Source: Weissella confusa (lineage in GTDB: Bacteria; Bacillota; Bacilli; Lactobacillales; Lactobacillaceae). From it: DNA of 64,000 nt. Shown piece by piece: positions 8,856 to 17,648 of this stretch. The stretch is from contig JQAY01000005.1 of assembly GCA_001436895.1 (NCBI GenBank), positions 50,337 through 114,336 on the forward strand, written 5' to 3'. The first letter of the stretch is position 1. Each line of letters starts with the position of its first letter. The translations under genes were made by a program, and so were the position numbers. The notes under the pieces are model-generated. The model saw nothing but the letters and a program-made list of their open reading frames with translations, did no database searches and was not told where the DNA came from.

Positions 8856-8889
8856 GCGGTATCAAGAAAACTAACTCGGGGTAGCTAGC

Positions 8890-9891
8890 ATGGCTTTTAA
8901 GATTGCCGTATTTGGGGTGCGCGACAATGAGGTGCCGTACTTCCATGACTTAAACAAGTACAACTATGACCTAACGTTGGTGACGGAGAATTTGTCTTTG
9001 GCCAACCTGGATAAGGTAGACGGGCATGATGCTGTGTTGGCGCGTGCAAACTGCGCCTTGCAGGCTGACATGTTGCAAAAGCTGTCAGAACATGGCATTA
9101 AGTATGTCTTCACACGAACGGTTGGGCACAATCACATTGATTTGCATGTTGCCAAGGAATACGGCATTACAGTGGCTTACGTGCCTAGCTACTCACCATA
9201 TGCGGTGGCTGAGTTGGCATTTACGCTAGCTTTGATGCAACAACGTCAAACAACCTTAGCTGTTGCGAATGCAGCCAAAGGACAATTCCAAGTGCTACCA
9301 CAAATGTTTGCGACGGAACTACATGACTTAACGGTTGGTATTATTGGTACTGGCCGTATCGGACAAGCCGAAGCAGAATTGTGGCGTGGGGTTGGCGCAA
9401 CGGTACTTGGTTATGATGTTTATCAAAACGACAAGGCCAAGGAGCTACTAACATATGTGTCTGAGAATGAGCTGTTAGCGAAGTCCGACATTGTCTCACT
9501 TCACGTGCCACATTTTCCAGGCAAGAACGATGCCTACTTTGACGCATCATACGTTGCGAAGATGAAGGACGAGGCTGTGTTGGTCAATACGGCGCGCGCA
9601 GAAATCACAGATCAAGATGCGATTCTGGCTGGCGTTGAAGTTGGGAAGTTACGTGGCTTTGCGACTGACGTGATTGCTGATGAGCGTCACTACTTTGGTA
9701 AGAACTTCCAAGGTGAATCGACTGGTAATGCGACGGTTGATAAGATGATGGCCTTGTATCCGCAAGTCATTGTGACACCACACATGGGGTCATACACAGA
9801 AGAAGCGTTGATGGACATGATTGCCATCAGCTTTGAGAACTTTAACGACGTCCTAACGACGGGGACGTCACGTAATTTAGTTGAAGTTTAA
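8890..9891 (+). CDS. D-2-hydroxyacid dehydrogenase (D-lactate dehydrogenase type)
   Basis: NAD-dependent cytoplasmic dehydrogenase, expected to reduce pyruvate to D-lactate and reoxidise NADH during fermentation. At 333 residues it has normal family length. The Rossmann dinucleotide motif is VGIIGTGRIGQ near residue 145. The catalytic set is visible: Arg in VNTARAEITD, the acidic stretch TDVIADERHYF, and the His of VTPHMGSYTEEA. ATG 8890 follows CGGGGTAGCT. It stands alone between its own promoter and a perfect-stem terminator. The VanH/hydroxyisocaproate branch has the same motifs, so the substrate could be another 2-oxoacid. Confidence 0.88.
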   Translation: MAFKIAVFGVRDNEVPYFHDLNKYNYDLTLVTENLSLANLDKVDGHDAVLARANCALQADMLQKLSEHGIKYVFTRTVGHNHIDLHVAKEYGITVAYVPSYSPYAVAELAFTLALMQQRQTTLAVANAAKGQFQVLPQMFATELHDLTVGIIGTGRIGQAEAELWRGVGATVLGYDVYQNDKAKELLTYVSENELLAKSDIVSLHVPHFPGKNDAYFDASYVAKMKDEAVLVNTARAEITDQDAILAGVEVGKLRGFATDVIADERHYFGKNFQGESTGNATVDKMMALYPQVIVTPHMGSYTEEALMDMIAISFENFNDVLTTGTSRNLVEV

Positions 9892-9904
9892 TAATGATCG
9901 AAAG

Positions 9905-9930
9905 CAGGTTCCGTTTTGGAACCTGTTTTT
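9905..9930 (+). terminator. Intrinsic terminator after the D-2-hydroxyacid dehydrogenase
   Basis: Perfect 8-bp stem CAGGTTCC / GGAACCTG, loop GTTTT, five T. Confidence 0.92.
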
Positions 9931-10020
9931 ACTTTTTGTTCGTTTTAATCATGATTTAGCTATGTTAATATAGACGAAACGAATTAAAAGACGAACGTTG
10001 TTTATTAAGGGGAGAATGAA

Positions 10021-10974
10021 ATGACTGAAAAAGTGTACTTTAGCCATGATGGTGGTGTTGATGATTTGGCATCTTTGTTGATGTTGTTGTCATACGAGGA
10101 ACAAGGCCTAATTGAACTAGTTGGTGTAGGGGTTGTGCCGGCTGATTCATACTTGGAGCCTGCTGTTACAGCAACGCGCAAGATTATCAACCGTTTCTCA
10201 ACGCACCACGACTTGTTGGTGAGTGCATCTGATGCAAAGTCGAGTGATCCATTTCCAAAGGAGTGGCGCATGGATTCATTCACGGTTGATGCATTGCCAA
10301 TCTTGAATGAATTTGGTGAAGGGGACACTGAGTTGTCATACAACACTGCGGCCGATGACTTGGCCTCAATCTTGGCGGAAGCGACAGAACCAATCACGTT
10401 GGTCTTCACCGGTCCAGTGAGTGACCTGGGAGCTGTCCTACAACGTGACCCAAGTTTGTCAGCGAAGATCGACCGCCTGGTTGTGATGGCTGGTACGTTT
10501 GGCGTTGGAAACATCGCTGAACCTGAGCAAGACGGTACGGCCGAATGGAACGTATTCTGGGACCCACAAGCTTTCAAGATTGTCTTTGATTCAGACATCA
10601 AAATTCAAATGGTTGGGTTGGAGAGTACCCACGAAGTACCGTTGACGCCAGCTGACCGTTTGCGTTGGGCGAAGTTGCGTTCACACCCAGTGATGGACTT
10701 CGTCGGCCAAGCATACGCAACGGTGCCAGTATTGACACACTTCGAGACGAACTCAACGTACTTCCTGTGGGACGTGTTGACGACAGCCTATGCACAAAAG
10801 CCGGAGTTGGTGGAAACGAAGATGATGAACGTCGACGTAATTCCAACTGGCCAGAGCCGTGGCCGTACGTTCGAAACGCCAGAGGGACGCGAAATTGAAT
10901 TTGTGTACCACGTTAACCACGACGCTTTCTTCACGTTCTTTGAAGAGACGATGATGGCAATGAAGCATTATTAA
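10021..10974 (+). CDS. Inosine-uridine preferring nucleoside hydrolase
   Basis: Hydrolyses the N-glycosidic bond of ribonucleosides to ribose and free base in the salvage pathway. The calcium-binding N-terminal motif of the family appears as SHDGGVDDLASL at residues 8-19 (normally DxDxxxDD; here the first Asp is at the DGG position). AEWNVFWDPQAFKIVF supplies the Asn and Asp of the ribose pocket, and the C-terminal VNHDAFF the last Asp region. The length of 317 residues is normal. ATG 10021 follows AAGGGGAGA. It is a single-gene unit. The upstream sequence contains two similar GACGAA motifs (9974 and 9992) that could be a regulator site; this is weak. Confidence 0.9.
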   Translation: MTEKVYFSHDGGVDDLASLLMLLSYEEQGLIELVGVGVVPADSYLEPAVTATRKIINRFSTHHDLLVSASDAKSSDPFPKEWRMDSFTVDALPILNEFGEGDTELSYNTAADDLASILAEATEPITLVFTGPVSDLGAVLQRDPSLSAKIDRLVVMAGTFGVGNIAEPEQDGTAEWNVFWDPQAFKIVFDSDIKIQMVGLESTHEVPLTPADRLRWAKLRSHPVMDFVGQAYATVPVLTHFETNSTYFLWDVLTTAYAQKPELVETKMMNVDVIPTGQSRGRTFETPEGREIEFVYHVNHDAFFTFFEETMMAMKHY

Positions 10975-10983
10975 ACACGAAAC

Positions 10984-11012
10984 CACTGAGTCAAACCGAT
11001 TCGGTGATTTTT
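10984..11012 (+). terminator. Intrinsic terminator after the nucleoside hydrolase
   Basis: Nine-bp stem CACTGAGTC / GATTCGGTG with two G-T wobbles, five-base loop, T5. Confidence 0.7.
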
Positions 11013-11031
11013 AAGTGCTTATTTTTTACCA

Positions 11032-11060
11032 TTGTAAACCGCTATCTAAAAGGCTACACT
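11032..11060 (+). promoter_or_regulatory. Sigma-A promoter of pepC
   Basis: TTGTAA (11032-11037), 17-bp spacer, TACACT (11055-11060), 30 bp before the pepC start. Confidence 0.75.
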
Positions 11061-11090
11061 AGACTTAAATTAGAAAAAGGTGAAAATGAT

Positions 11091-12425
11091 ATGAGTGAAA
11101 TCACACAAGAACAATTGGCGTATTTCAAAGAAGCAGTGGCGGTTAGTCCAAAGGCTGATGCGCTACGCAACGCGGTAACGACGAACGGTATTTTGCAAGC
11201 AGCGCGCGATAACCGACGCGCCGGTGAATTGACACCGGTCTTTAGCGTTGACCTTGAAAGCTCACCAGTTGCGAACCAATTACAATCTGGTCGTTGCTGG
11301 ATGTTTGCCGCATTGAACACGATGCGTCACGATATGAAGGCTTTGTACGGTTTGCCTGGGGACTTCGAGTTGTCACAAAGCTACACGTTCTTCTGGGACA
11401 AGTTGGAGAAAGCAAACTACTTCTACAACAACATCGTGGCTACGGCTGAGCAACCAACGACCGATCGTGAAGTCGCCTTCCTGTTACAAATGCCACAGCA
11501 AGATGGTGGGCAATGGGATATGATGGTCGGTTTGATTGAAAAGTACGGTGTCGTGCCACAATCAGCTTACCCAGAATCACAAGCATCATCACACTCAGCT
11601 GACTTCAACCGTTTGTACAATGCGAAGTTGCGCAAGGATGCCATCACGTTGCGTCGCATGGTGACGGAGCACGCAACCGAAGAGCAAATCGCGCAACAAG
11701 TTGCCCAATTCGGTCGAGAGAACTACCACATCTTGTCATTGACGTTCGGTGAGCCACCAGTAACGTTCAACTTCTCATACCGTGACAAGGACAACAACTT
11801 CCACAGCGATGCTAACATTTCACCAAAGGATTTCTATGCGAAGTACATTGGTTGGGATTTGAGTGAATACGTTTCAGTCATCAACGCCCCAACAGCTGAC
11901 AAGCCATTCAACCAAACTTACGGTGTGAAGATGCTTGGTTCAGTGGTCGGCGGACGCGAAGTAAAGCACTTGAACTTGGACTTGGCAACGTTCAAGGACT
12001 TGGCGGTTAAGCAATTGTTGGCTGGCGAAAACGTTTGGTTCGGTGTCGACATGGGACCTAAGTTGGACCGCACGGCTGGTTTGATGGATACGAAGTTGTA
12101 CAACGAGGATGATTTGTTTGATGTCGACTTCAGCATGACGAAGGCTGAACGCTTGGAGTTTGGTGATTCATTGATGACCCACGCCATGGTTTTGACGGGT
12201 GTTGATTTGGTTGATGGCAAGCCAACGAAGTGGAAGGTCGAAAACTCATGGGGTGACAAGAACGGTCACAAGGGTTACTTCACGATGTCAGACGAGTGGT
12301 TCGACGAATTCACATACCAAGTTGTGATCAAGAAGGAACACTTGCCAGCTGAGTTGCGTGATATTTACGAGAACACAACGCCATACGAATTGGCACCATG
12401 GGATCCAATGGGTGCCTTGGCATAA
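11091..12425 (+). CDS. pepC: Aminopeptidase C (bleomycin hydrolase family)
   Basis: Cytoplasmic cysteine aminopeptidase (family C1B), which removes N-terminal residues from peptides taken up during growth on protein. The papain-type triad is visible: Cys69 in QSGRCWMFA, His364 in MTHAMVLTG and Asn385 in VENSWGDKNG. At 444 residues it has normal PepC length. The start at ATG 11091 follows AAAAGGTGA; a longer in-frame extension from 11004 would run through the promoter and is rejected. It is a single-gene unit with its own promoter and terminator. Codon use is strongly biased to TTG for leucine, typical of well-expressed genes in this genome. Confidence 0.97.
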   Translation: MSEITQEQLAYFKEAVAVSPKADALRNAVTTNGILQAARDNRRAGELTPVFSVDLESSPVANQLQSGRCWMFAALNTMRHDMKALYGLPGDFELSQSYTFFWDKLEKANYFYNNIVATAEQPTTDREVAFLLQMPQQDGGQWDMMVGLIEKYGVVPQSAYPESQASSHSADFNRLYNAKLRKDAITLRRMVTEHATEEQIAQQVAQFGRENYHILSLTFGEPPVTFNFSYRDKDNNFHSDANISPKDFYAKYIGWDLSEYVSVINAPTADKPFNQTYGVKMLGSVVGGREVKHLNLDLATFKDLAVKQLLAGENVWFGVDMGPKLDRTAGLMDTKLYNEDDLFDVDFSMTKAERLEFGDSLMTHAMVLTGVDLVDGKPTKWKVENSWGDKNGHKGYFTMSDEWFDEFTYQVVIKKEHLPAELRDIYENTTPYELAPWDPMGALA

Positions 12426-12438
12426 TAGATTGTTTAGG

Positions 12439-12467
12439 AACGGTACCTGTAGTGGGTGCCGTTTTTA
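12439..12467 (+). terminator. Intrinsic terminator after pepC
   Basis: Nine-bp stem AACGGTACC / GGTGCCGTT with one wobble, then a T run. Confidence 0.87.
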
Positions 12468-12554
12468 TTTGCTAATGATTTCAAAACCAAAACGAAGCGC
12501 CGATTTTGTATTCGTCCTATTATGAAATGAAGAGAATGCAGAAGAGGGAGCAGT

Positions 12555-14426
12555 ATGGAACGCGTCTTTTTAAATATTAACCAGACGAATCGAGAATTAA
12601 ATCGCAAAATTAAGCAGTATCTCAAGCAACAAACGGTCCGTGGGCAGGTCCGTGATTTACGTATGTTGGCCCGTGCGTTGACCGATGTGACATTGCTAGT
12701 GCCTGTCGCAGTGAGCGATCCTGACCGACGGACATCGTCATCAGGGTATACGTATGTGATCGGCACCCCTGATGTGCAACGACAACAGGGTTATACAGTA
12801 CGTGATGATGGACGCTACTTGGTGCTGTATACGGATTTGGCTAAAAGTCGCGCTGGGCATCGTGAACCCAATACGATGCAAGTTCAAATGCCGTTTGTTT
12901 TGCAGAAATTGGGCAATGCCAAAAATTTGGCCGGCATTATTTTGAATCCAGGTACGGATGATGTTGTGCTGCCAAAAGCATTATTGGCAGAAGAGTTAGA
13001 CGGTAGTGACACGGGTGCCGTAACTGGGACCGTAGCGGATGACTTACCAATTCAAGCCCCTGAACAAGTGGCACCACCAATTGGTGTCGTAGCAGTTGGG
13101 TTACGTTTGAACGAGTTGAGTCGCTTGAACGAAGAATTGGAAACGTTCCGTTCGAAGACTGAACGCCGCATTGATCGATATGCGCGTCAGACATGGAACT
13201 TTGTCGCAGTTGTTGTGTTAGTAACGTTGGCCTTGCTGGCCGTACCTGCATTGGGTAGGCGTGGCTTATTGCCAACAGTCATTTTGATTGTGCTGGCTTT
13301 GATTGTCGGACGCATCATCCCCGTCAGTGCAACAACCCGACAAAAAGCCAAAACACGCGTATACGAAAAAGAACGCGCATTGGTGCGGATGATTGCGCTA
13401 GAAGATGAAATTGCACGTTTATCATTCAATGAAGATGATACCCAGCAACTAGATGATTCGGCTGATTATGGCACCGATGACCTGGATTATATTAATCAGG
13501 ATGTGCGCAACACAAACTTGGTGCGACTGCTGGGTTACTTCAGCGCCGCGACTGAGCCAGATGAAAAGGAATATCTGCTGGGTGAGATTGATAAGCAGTT
13601 GAAAAAAGCCTTGTTTGTGCAACCAATATTTTCTGAGGGGCACGTCATTGAACGAGATGTTTTAGGACGACCATATTTAGCTGACGATGAACCTTGGATT
13701 AACGAGTTTATCGGTGATGGTGAAGGAAATTTGTATTTGCATCTGTACTTAAAAACCAGGGATGCAATTAAGGATGACCGGGAAATTTTGACGATACGTC
13801 GTGCTGATTGGATTTCGTATATGATGAACGTTAACCCACAATTAGCGGGCGTTGCATTTGAACTCCCTGGTGGAACAGTTGTGTTTGATCGCGAAGATTT
13901 ATCGCAGCTACATTATGAGCCAAACTACAATCGTAAGGTACCAACATCGTACTTCATGCCCGGTGACCTTGATGCAGTTAAGAAACCAGAGCAAAAGCCA
14001 CAACCGAAAGCTAGTTGGTTTGCCAATGTCGCCAGGTCAGATATTGATTGGTCAGGCTATGCTTTAGCAATGTTGATTGCGTACGCCATTGGCTGGTGGC
14101 TGATGTACAGTAATAAATTCCAAGACGGCCTAAAAGTAGCGATGGTTGCAATTGGTTTGGGTGTCGTATTCTTCTTGTTTACATTGGACATTAACCGTTA
14201 TCGAAAGAAATACAACATCACTGATAGAATCGCACAGAAAAATGATGGTTGGCGTCATATGTTGGGATGGTTTACCGGGGCGATATACATTGCACCGATT
14301 GCTTATATGTGGCAGCCAACCTTTGATATGTTACAGATTTACATGGTCTTACTGGGATCATCAGCGTTTATGGCTGCGGTTTTGATTGTTGTCGGCCTAT
14401 CTGAGGCGCAAAATAACAACAAATAG
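12555..14426 (+). CDS. Large membrane protein with N-terminal SseB-like domain
   Basis: 623-residue protein of unknown role. Residues about 10-150 resemble the SseB-like N-terminal domain (LTDVTLLVPVAV, then a value-by-threshold pattern ending GIILNPGTDDVVLPKALL). A possible coiled segment (LNELSRLNEELETFRSKTERRI) precedes two adjacent membrane helices at about 215-255. A second cytoplasmic domain of about 250 residues follows, then four predicted membrane helices at about 510-620. ATG 12555 follows GAGGGAG. It is a single-gene unit. The two-pair layout of membrane helices around a soluble domain suggests an integral membrane sensor or scaffold, but no catalytic motif is visible and I do not assign a function. 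Confidence 0.75.
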   Translation: MERVFLNINQTNRELNRKIKQYLKQQTVRGQVRDLRMLARALTDVTLLVPVAVSDPDRRTSSSGYTYVIGTPDVQRQQGYTVRDDGRYLVLYTDLAKSRAGHREPNTMQVQMPFVLQKLGNAKNLAGIILNPGTDDVVLPKALLAEELDGSDTGAVTGTVADDLPIQAPEQVAPPIGVVAVGLRLNELSRLNEELETFRSKTERRIDRYARQTWNFVAVVVLVTLALLAVPALGRRGLLPTVILIVLALIVGRIIPVSATTRQKAKTRVYEKERALVRMIALEDEIARLSFNEDDTQQLDDSADYGTDDLDYINQDVRNTNLVRLLGYFSAATEPDEKEYLLGEIDKQLKKALFVQPIFSEGHVIERDVLGRPYLADDEPWINEFIGDGEGNLYLHLYLKTRDAIKDDREILTIRRADWISYMMNVNPQLAGVAFELPGGTVVFDREDLSQLHYEPNYNRKVPTSYFMPGDLDAVKKPEQKPQPKASWFANVARSDIDWSGYALAMLIAYAIGWWLMYSNKFQDGLKVAMVAIGLGVVFFLFTLDINRYRKKYNITDRIAQKNDGWRHMLGWFTGAIYIAPIAYMWQPTFDMLQIYMVLLGSSAFMAAVLIVVGLSEAQNNNK

Positions 14427-14433
14427 TCGGACG

Positions 14434-14470
14434 AAACATCTTGGTGAAACACTGAGATGTTTTATTTTTT
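14434..14470 (+). terminator. Intrinsic terminator after the SseB-like membrane protein
   Basis: Eight-bp stem AAACATCT / AGATGTTT with a 13-base loop, followed by TATTTTTT. Confidence 0.75.
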
Positions 14471-14493
14471 GCCAGTCCATAAAATATTCGAGA

Positions 14494-14523
14494 TTTACAA
14501 ATCCGTTTGTCTAACGTTAGACT
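14494..14523 (+). promoter_or_regulatory. Probable promoter of the riboflavin operon
   Basis: TTTACA (14494-14499), 18-bp spacer, TAGACT (14518-14523), ending 27 bp before the FMN aptamer. Confidence 0.6.
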
Positions 14524-14550
14524 GAGCTTGTTAAATAAATCATGAATAAA

Positions 14551-14684
14551 TCTTCGGGGCAGGGTGAAATTCCCGACCGACGGTGATGGCGTATGCCTCA
14601 GTCCGTGACCCGCAAAGCTAGTTTAGCGATGCGGTTGATGCAGTGTGAATCTGCAACCGACAGTAAAGTCTGGATGGGAGAAGA
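14551..14684 (+). promoter_or_regulatory. FMN riboswitch (RFN element)
   Basis: FMN-sensing leader RNA controlling the riboflavin operon. The conserved RFN blocks are all present in order: TCTTCGGGGCAGGGTGAAAT, TCCCGACCGACGGTGAT, AGTCCGTGACCC, the variable arm, then GGTTGATGCAGTGTGAATC, CCGACAGTAAAGTCTGGAT and the closing GGGAGAAGA that pairs with the start. When FMN is bound, the downstream terminator at 14764-14797 should form and transcription stop before ribD. This mechanism is established for Firmicute rib operons. Confidence 0.97.
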
Positions 14685-14763
14685 TATCAATCTTTGTATT
14701 AGTGCACACTTTTTTCAGTGGCCTAGTACGCTTTTTTGCGATACCTCAAACAATAACTACGCT

Positions 14764-14797
14764 CCGGTATGATGGTCACCATCATGCCGGTTTTTTT
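14764..14797 (+). terminator. Riboswitch-controlled terminator upstream of ribD
   Basis: Twelve-bp stem CCGGTATGATGG / CCATCATGCCGG (one wobble), 3-base loop, seven T. The flanks CTACGCTCCGG (before) and CCCGGAGTAG (after, next to the ribD ribosome site) are also complementary, which could provide an alternative pairing. Confidence 0.93.
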
Positions 14798-14822
14798 ATT
14801 CCCGGAGTAGTTAGGGGAAGAT

Positions 14823-15848
14823 ATGGATGATTTAACAATGATGCAATTGGCGGTGGCAGAAGCTGAAAAAGCCGCACCCAAGGAGACATGGACTAACCCG
14901 CGGGTTGGCGCGGTGATTGTCAAAAATGGTGTGGTGTTAGCGACGGGCTATCATCACCAATTTGGCCAGGCGCATGCGGAAGTGGATGCCATGCAGCAGG
15001 TGCCCAACTCAGCTGATTTAAAGGACGCCACAATGTACGTCACGCTCGAACCTTGTGCCCACATTGGTAAAGTTGGCGCGTGCGCCGATGCGATTGTGGC
15101 AGCTGGGATTGGTCGGGTTGTGGTTGGCCAAGGTGACCCGAATCCGTTGGTACATGGTCAAGGGATTAGCAAGTTGCGAGATGCTGGGATTGCCGTTGAT
15201 GTGTTAAACCAATCGGTCAGTGAAAAATTGAATCCTAGTTTTCATCACTTTTTTGAAACGGGTCATCCGTACGTCATGTTGAAAGTGGCGCAGAGTGCCG
15301 ATGGATATATTACTAAGGTAGTTGGGCAATCAACGAAAATTACAGATGCCAGTGCTGATGTTGCAACCCATGAACAACGCGCTCAGGTTGGTGCGATTAT
15401 CGTCGGTAGTGAAACGGCATTAACTGACACGCCCAGTTTGACGGTACGACATACATCGATGACACATCCCCAGCCATTACGTGTGATTCTTGACCGACGT
15501 GGAAGGCTGCAAAGTGAATCCCAATTCTTCGATGATCGCACGCTGATTTACACCATGAATGATGCGTTTGCAGGGGCCACCGAACAGGCTATTTTATTTG
15601 ATGGCCGTCTGCAGTCAATGCTGGATGACCTCGGTTACAGAGGTGTGCAATCGGTACTAGTGGAAGGCGGTGGCGCTGTGCTACGGGCGTTCCTAGCCAC
15701 GGATTTGTGGCAGCAGTTGGATATTTACCAGACCACAACGGTCTTTGGAACGGGGGTAGCTGGTATTCAGGTGCCAACAATTAGCGCGAGCGTCTCAGAG
15801 CGCATCGGGAACGCGATGCATCATATTTATTACCGGGAGAGAAAATAA
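14823..15848 (+). CDS. ribD: Bifunctional riboflavin deaminase/reductase RibD
   Basis: Catalyses steps two and three of riboflavin synthesis: deamination of the diaminopyrimidine ribosyl phosphate, then reduction of the ribose side chain with NADPH. The N-terminal deaminase has the zinc motif HAEVDA (about residues 50-55) with EPCAHIGKVGAC (about 78-89). The C-terminal reductase starts near 155 (VMLKVAQSADGYI) and has VLVEGGGAVL. The length of 341 residues is slightly short of the usual 360. ATG 14823 follows AGGGGAAG. Its TAA overlaps the ribE ATG (TAATG), showing translational coupling. Confidence 0.96.
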   Translation: MDDLTMMQLAVAEAEKAAPKETWTNPRVGAVIVKNGVVLATGYHHQFGQAHAEVDAMQQVPNSADLKDATMYVTLEPCAHIGKVGACADAIVAAGIGRVVVGQGDPNPLVHGQGISKLRDAGIAVDVLNQSVSEKLNPSFHHFFETGHPYVMLKVAQSADGYITKVVGQSTKITDASADVATHEQRAQVGAIIVGSETALTDTPSLTVRHTSMTHPQPLRVILDRRGRLQSESQFFDDRTLIYTMNDAFAGATEQAILFDGRLQSMLDDLGYRGVQSVLVEGGGAVLRAFLATDLWQQLDIYQTTTVFGTGVAGIQVPTISASVSERIGNAMHHIYYRERK

Positions 15849-16441
15849 TGTTTACAGGAATTGTATCAACCGTTGGGCAAGTGACTGAGCTTGCAAAACG
15901 ACATGAACAAGAGCGTCGTCTGACTGTTAAGACGGCGACAGGCTATTTCGCAGCTGCCAAGTTAGGCGACAGCATCATGATTGACGGGGTGTGCTTAACG
16001 ATTACCACGAAGACGGCGACAGAGGCGACGTTTGATGTGATGGTGCCAACTGTGATGACGACGAAAATAGGTCAGTATCAACCTGGAACCCGCGTCAATT
16101 TGGAAAAGGCCATGCTAGCCACTGATCGGTTTGATGGTCACTTTGTTTTAGGACATGTGGATGGAACGGGACAAGTGACCGACGTTCACATGATCGACGA
16201 AACGGTCTACTTTACAGTGCAGCCCCAGCACCAAGCCTTGATGCAACAAATTGTGCCGAAGGGGTCGATTGCAATGAACGGCGTGAGCCTGACGGTGATT
16301 GAAACAACAGCCACGACGTTCACGGTGGGACTGATTCCGCATACATTGACGCATACGATGTTGCAGGATGTGCAAGTTGGGGATGACGTTAATTTAGAGA
16401 CTGACATTCTGGCCAAGTATCTAGCAAAGGAGCGTGGATAA
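15848..16441 (+). CDS. ribE: Riboflavin synthase alpha subunit RibE
   Basis: Dismutates two molecules of 6,7-dimethyl-8-ribityllumazine into riboflavin and the diaminopyrimidine; works as a trimer with the RibH shell. The 197-residue protein shows the two tandem lumazine-binding domains: the first begins MFTGIVSTVG with LGDSIMIDGVCLTI, the second has GHFVLGHVDGTG and GSIAMNGVSLTV. ATG 15848 overlaps the ribD stop. It is followed after one base by the ribBA start, whose ribosome site AAAGGAG lies within the last codons of ribE. Confidence 0.96.
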   Translation: MFTGIVSTVGQVTELAKRHEQERRLTVKTATGYFAAAKLGDSIMIDGVCLTITTKTATEATFDVMVPTVMTTKIGQYQPGTRVNLEKAMLATDRFDGHFVLGHVDGTGQVTDVHMIDETVYFTVQPQHQALMQQIVPKGSIAMNGVSLTVIETTATTFTVGLIPHTLTHTMLQDVQVGDDVNLETDILAKYLAKERG

Positions 16442-16442
16442 G

Positions 16443-17636
16443 ATGAATCAGGAAATTCGAGTACGTGTAGAAGCGGCACTGCAAGCGTTGAAGCGTGGCG
16501 AGCTTATTATTCTGAGTGATGATAGTCAACGTGAACATGAAGGTGACCTGGTTGGCTTGGCTTCGTTTGCGACAACTCAAAGTGTGAACGATGCGTTGCG
16601 GATTGGTCGCGGTGTGTTGTGTGCACCAATGGCCACTGAACGTGCAGAAGCACTGGCGTTATCTCAAATGGTTGCGCATAATACTGAAAAGTTTGGTACC
16701 AAGTTTACGGTTAGTGTTGATCATCGTGAGAATACCACCGGGGTATCGGCAGTAGAACGCGCGTTTACCATTCGGGAACTGGCCAATATGTCTGCGAAGG
16801 CAACCGATTTTGATCGACCTGGGCATATTTTCCCATTAGTCGCTGAAGCTGATGGTGTGTTGGCACGACCAGGTCACACAGAAGCAGCGGTTGATTTAGC
16901 GAAGCTGGCTGGTGTAACACCGGTGGCTTACATTATCGAGATTTTGGCAGATGATGGGCAAATGGCACGCGAAACAGCGTTGGCTGAGATTGCTGAACGT
17001 GAAGGGTTAGTCACGTTAACAATTGCGGAGTTAATCGCGTATCGTGAGGCGCAAATGGCGCGTGATTACGCGGTGGGTCCTACCATTAAATTACCAAGTG
17101 CATATGGGACGTTTGCGGTGACGGATTATCTGTCAGATAATCGTGAACCAGATTTGTTGGTTGAAAAAGCGACGACTGATGGCGCGGTGCCATTGGTTCG
17201 CTTGCATTCAGAGTGTCTAACTGGTGAAGTGCTTGGTTCGTTCCGATGTGAGTGTGGACCACAGCTCCACGAGGCCTTGCGTCAAATTGATGCTCAAGGT
17301 GGGGCGGTGGTCTATCTGCGTCAAGAAGGTCGTGGTATCGGACTAGCCGAAAAACTCCGTACCTACGTGTTGCAAGAAAATGGCTACGATACGTACCAAG
17401 CTAATGTTCACTTGGGTCACCAACCTGATGAACGCGACTACGCGCATGCCGCCCAAATTCTGAAGGACGCCGGCTATGATAAAGTCCGTTTGTTGACGAA
17501 TAATCCAGCCAAAATTGCCCAACTCGAGGCCCATGGCATTGAAGTTGTCGAACGGGTACCGCTCATTACGGGTGTGAATAACGTGAATCAAGGGTACATG
17601 GACACAAAGCGCGATAAGTTTGCGCACATGATTTAA
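16443..17636 (+). CDS. ribBA: Bifunctional DHBP synthase / GTP cyclohydrolase II
   Basis: Provides both precursors of riboflavin: 3,4-dihydroxy-2-butanone phosphate from ribulose 5-phosphate (N-terminal half) and the diaminopyrimidine from GTP (C-terminal half). The RibB half shows DDSQREHEGDLV near residue 28 and RPGHIFPL/RPGHTEAAVDL near 120-150. The RibA half shows the zinc site SECLTGEVLGSFRCECGPQL and the RQEGRGIGL motif. At 397 residues it has normal fused length. ATG 16443 has AAAGGAG 10 bp upstream; a GTG at 16434 in the same frame is less suitable. Confidence 0.97.
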   Translation: MNQEIRVRVEAALQALKRGELIILSDDSQREHEGDLVGLASFATTQSVNDALRIGRGVLCAPMATERAEALALSQMVAHNTEKFGTKFTVSVDHRENTTGVSAVERAFTIRELANMSAKATDFDRPGHIFPLVAEADGVLARPGHTEAAVDLAKLAGVTPVAYIIEILADDGQMARETALAEIAEREGLVTLTIAELIAYREAQMARDYAVGPTIKLPSAYGTFAVTDYLSDNREPDLLVEKATTDGAVPLVRLHSECLTGEVLGSFRCECGPQLHEALRQIDAQGGAVVYLRQEGRGIGLAEKLRTYVLQENGYDTYQANVHLGHQPDERDYAHAAQILKDAGYDKVRLLTNNPAKIAQLEAHGIEVVERVPLITGVNNVNQGYMDTKRDKFAHMI

Positions 17637-17648
17637 AAGGGGAATAAC

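Noticed and set aside
10005-10601. Long antisense frame over the nucleoside hydrolase
   Set aside because: No ribosome site, no recognisable motif, and it mirrors a gene with clear family motifs.
14645-14830. Short frame crossing the FMN riboswitch and its terminator
   Set aside because: It overlaps conserved RFN bases and a terminator hairpin, so it is not a gene.
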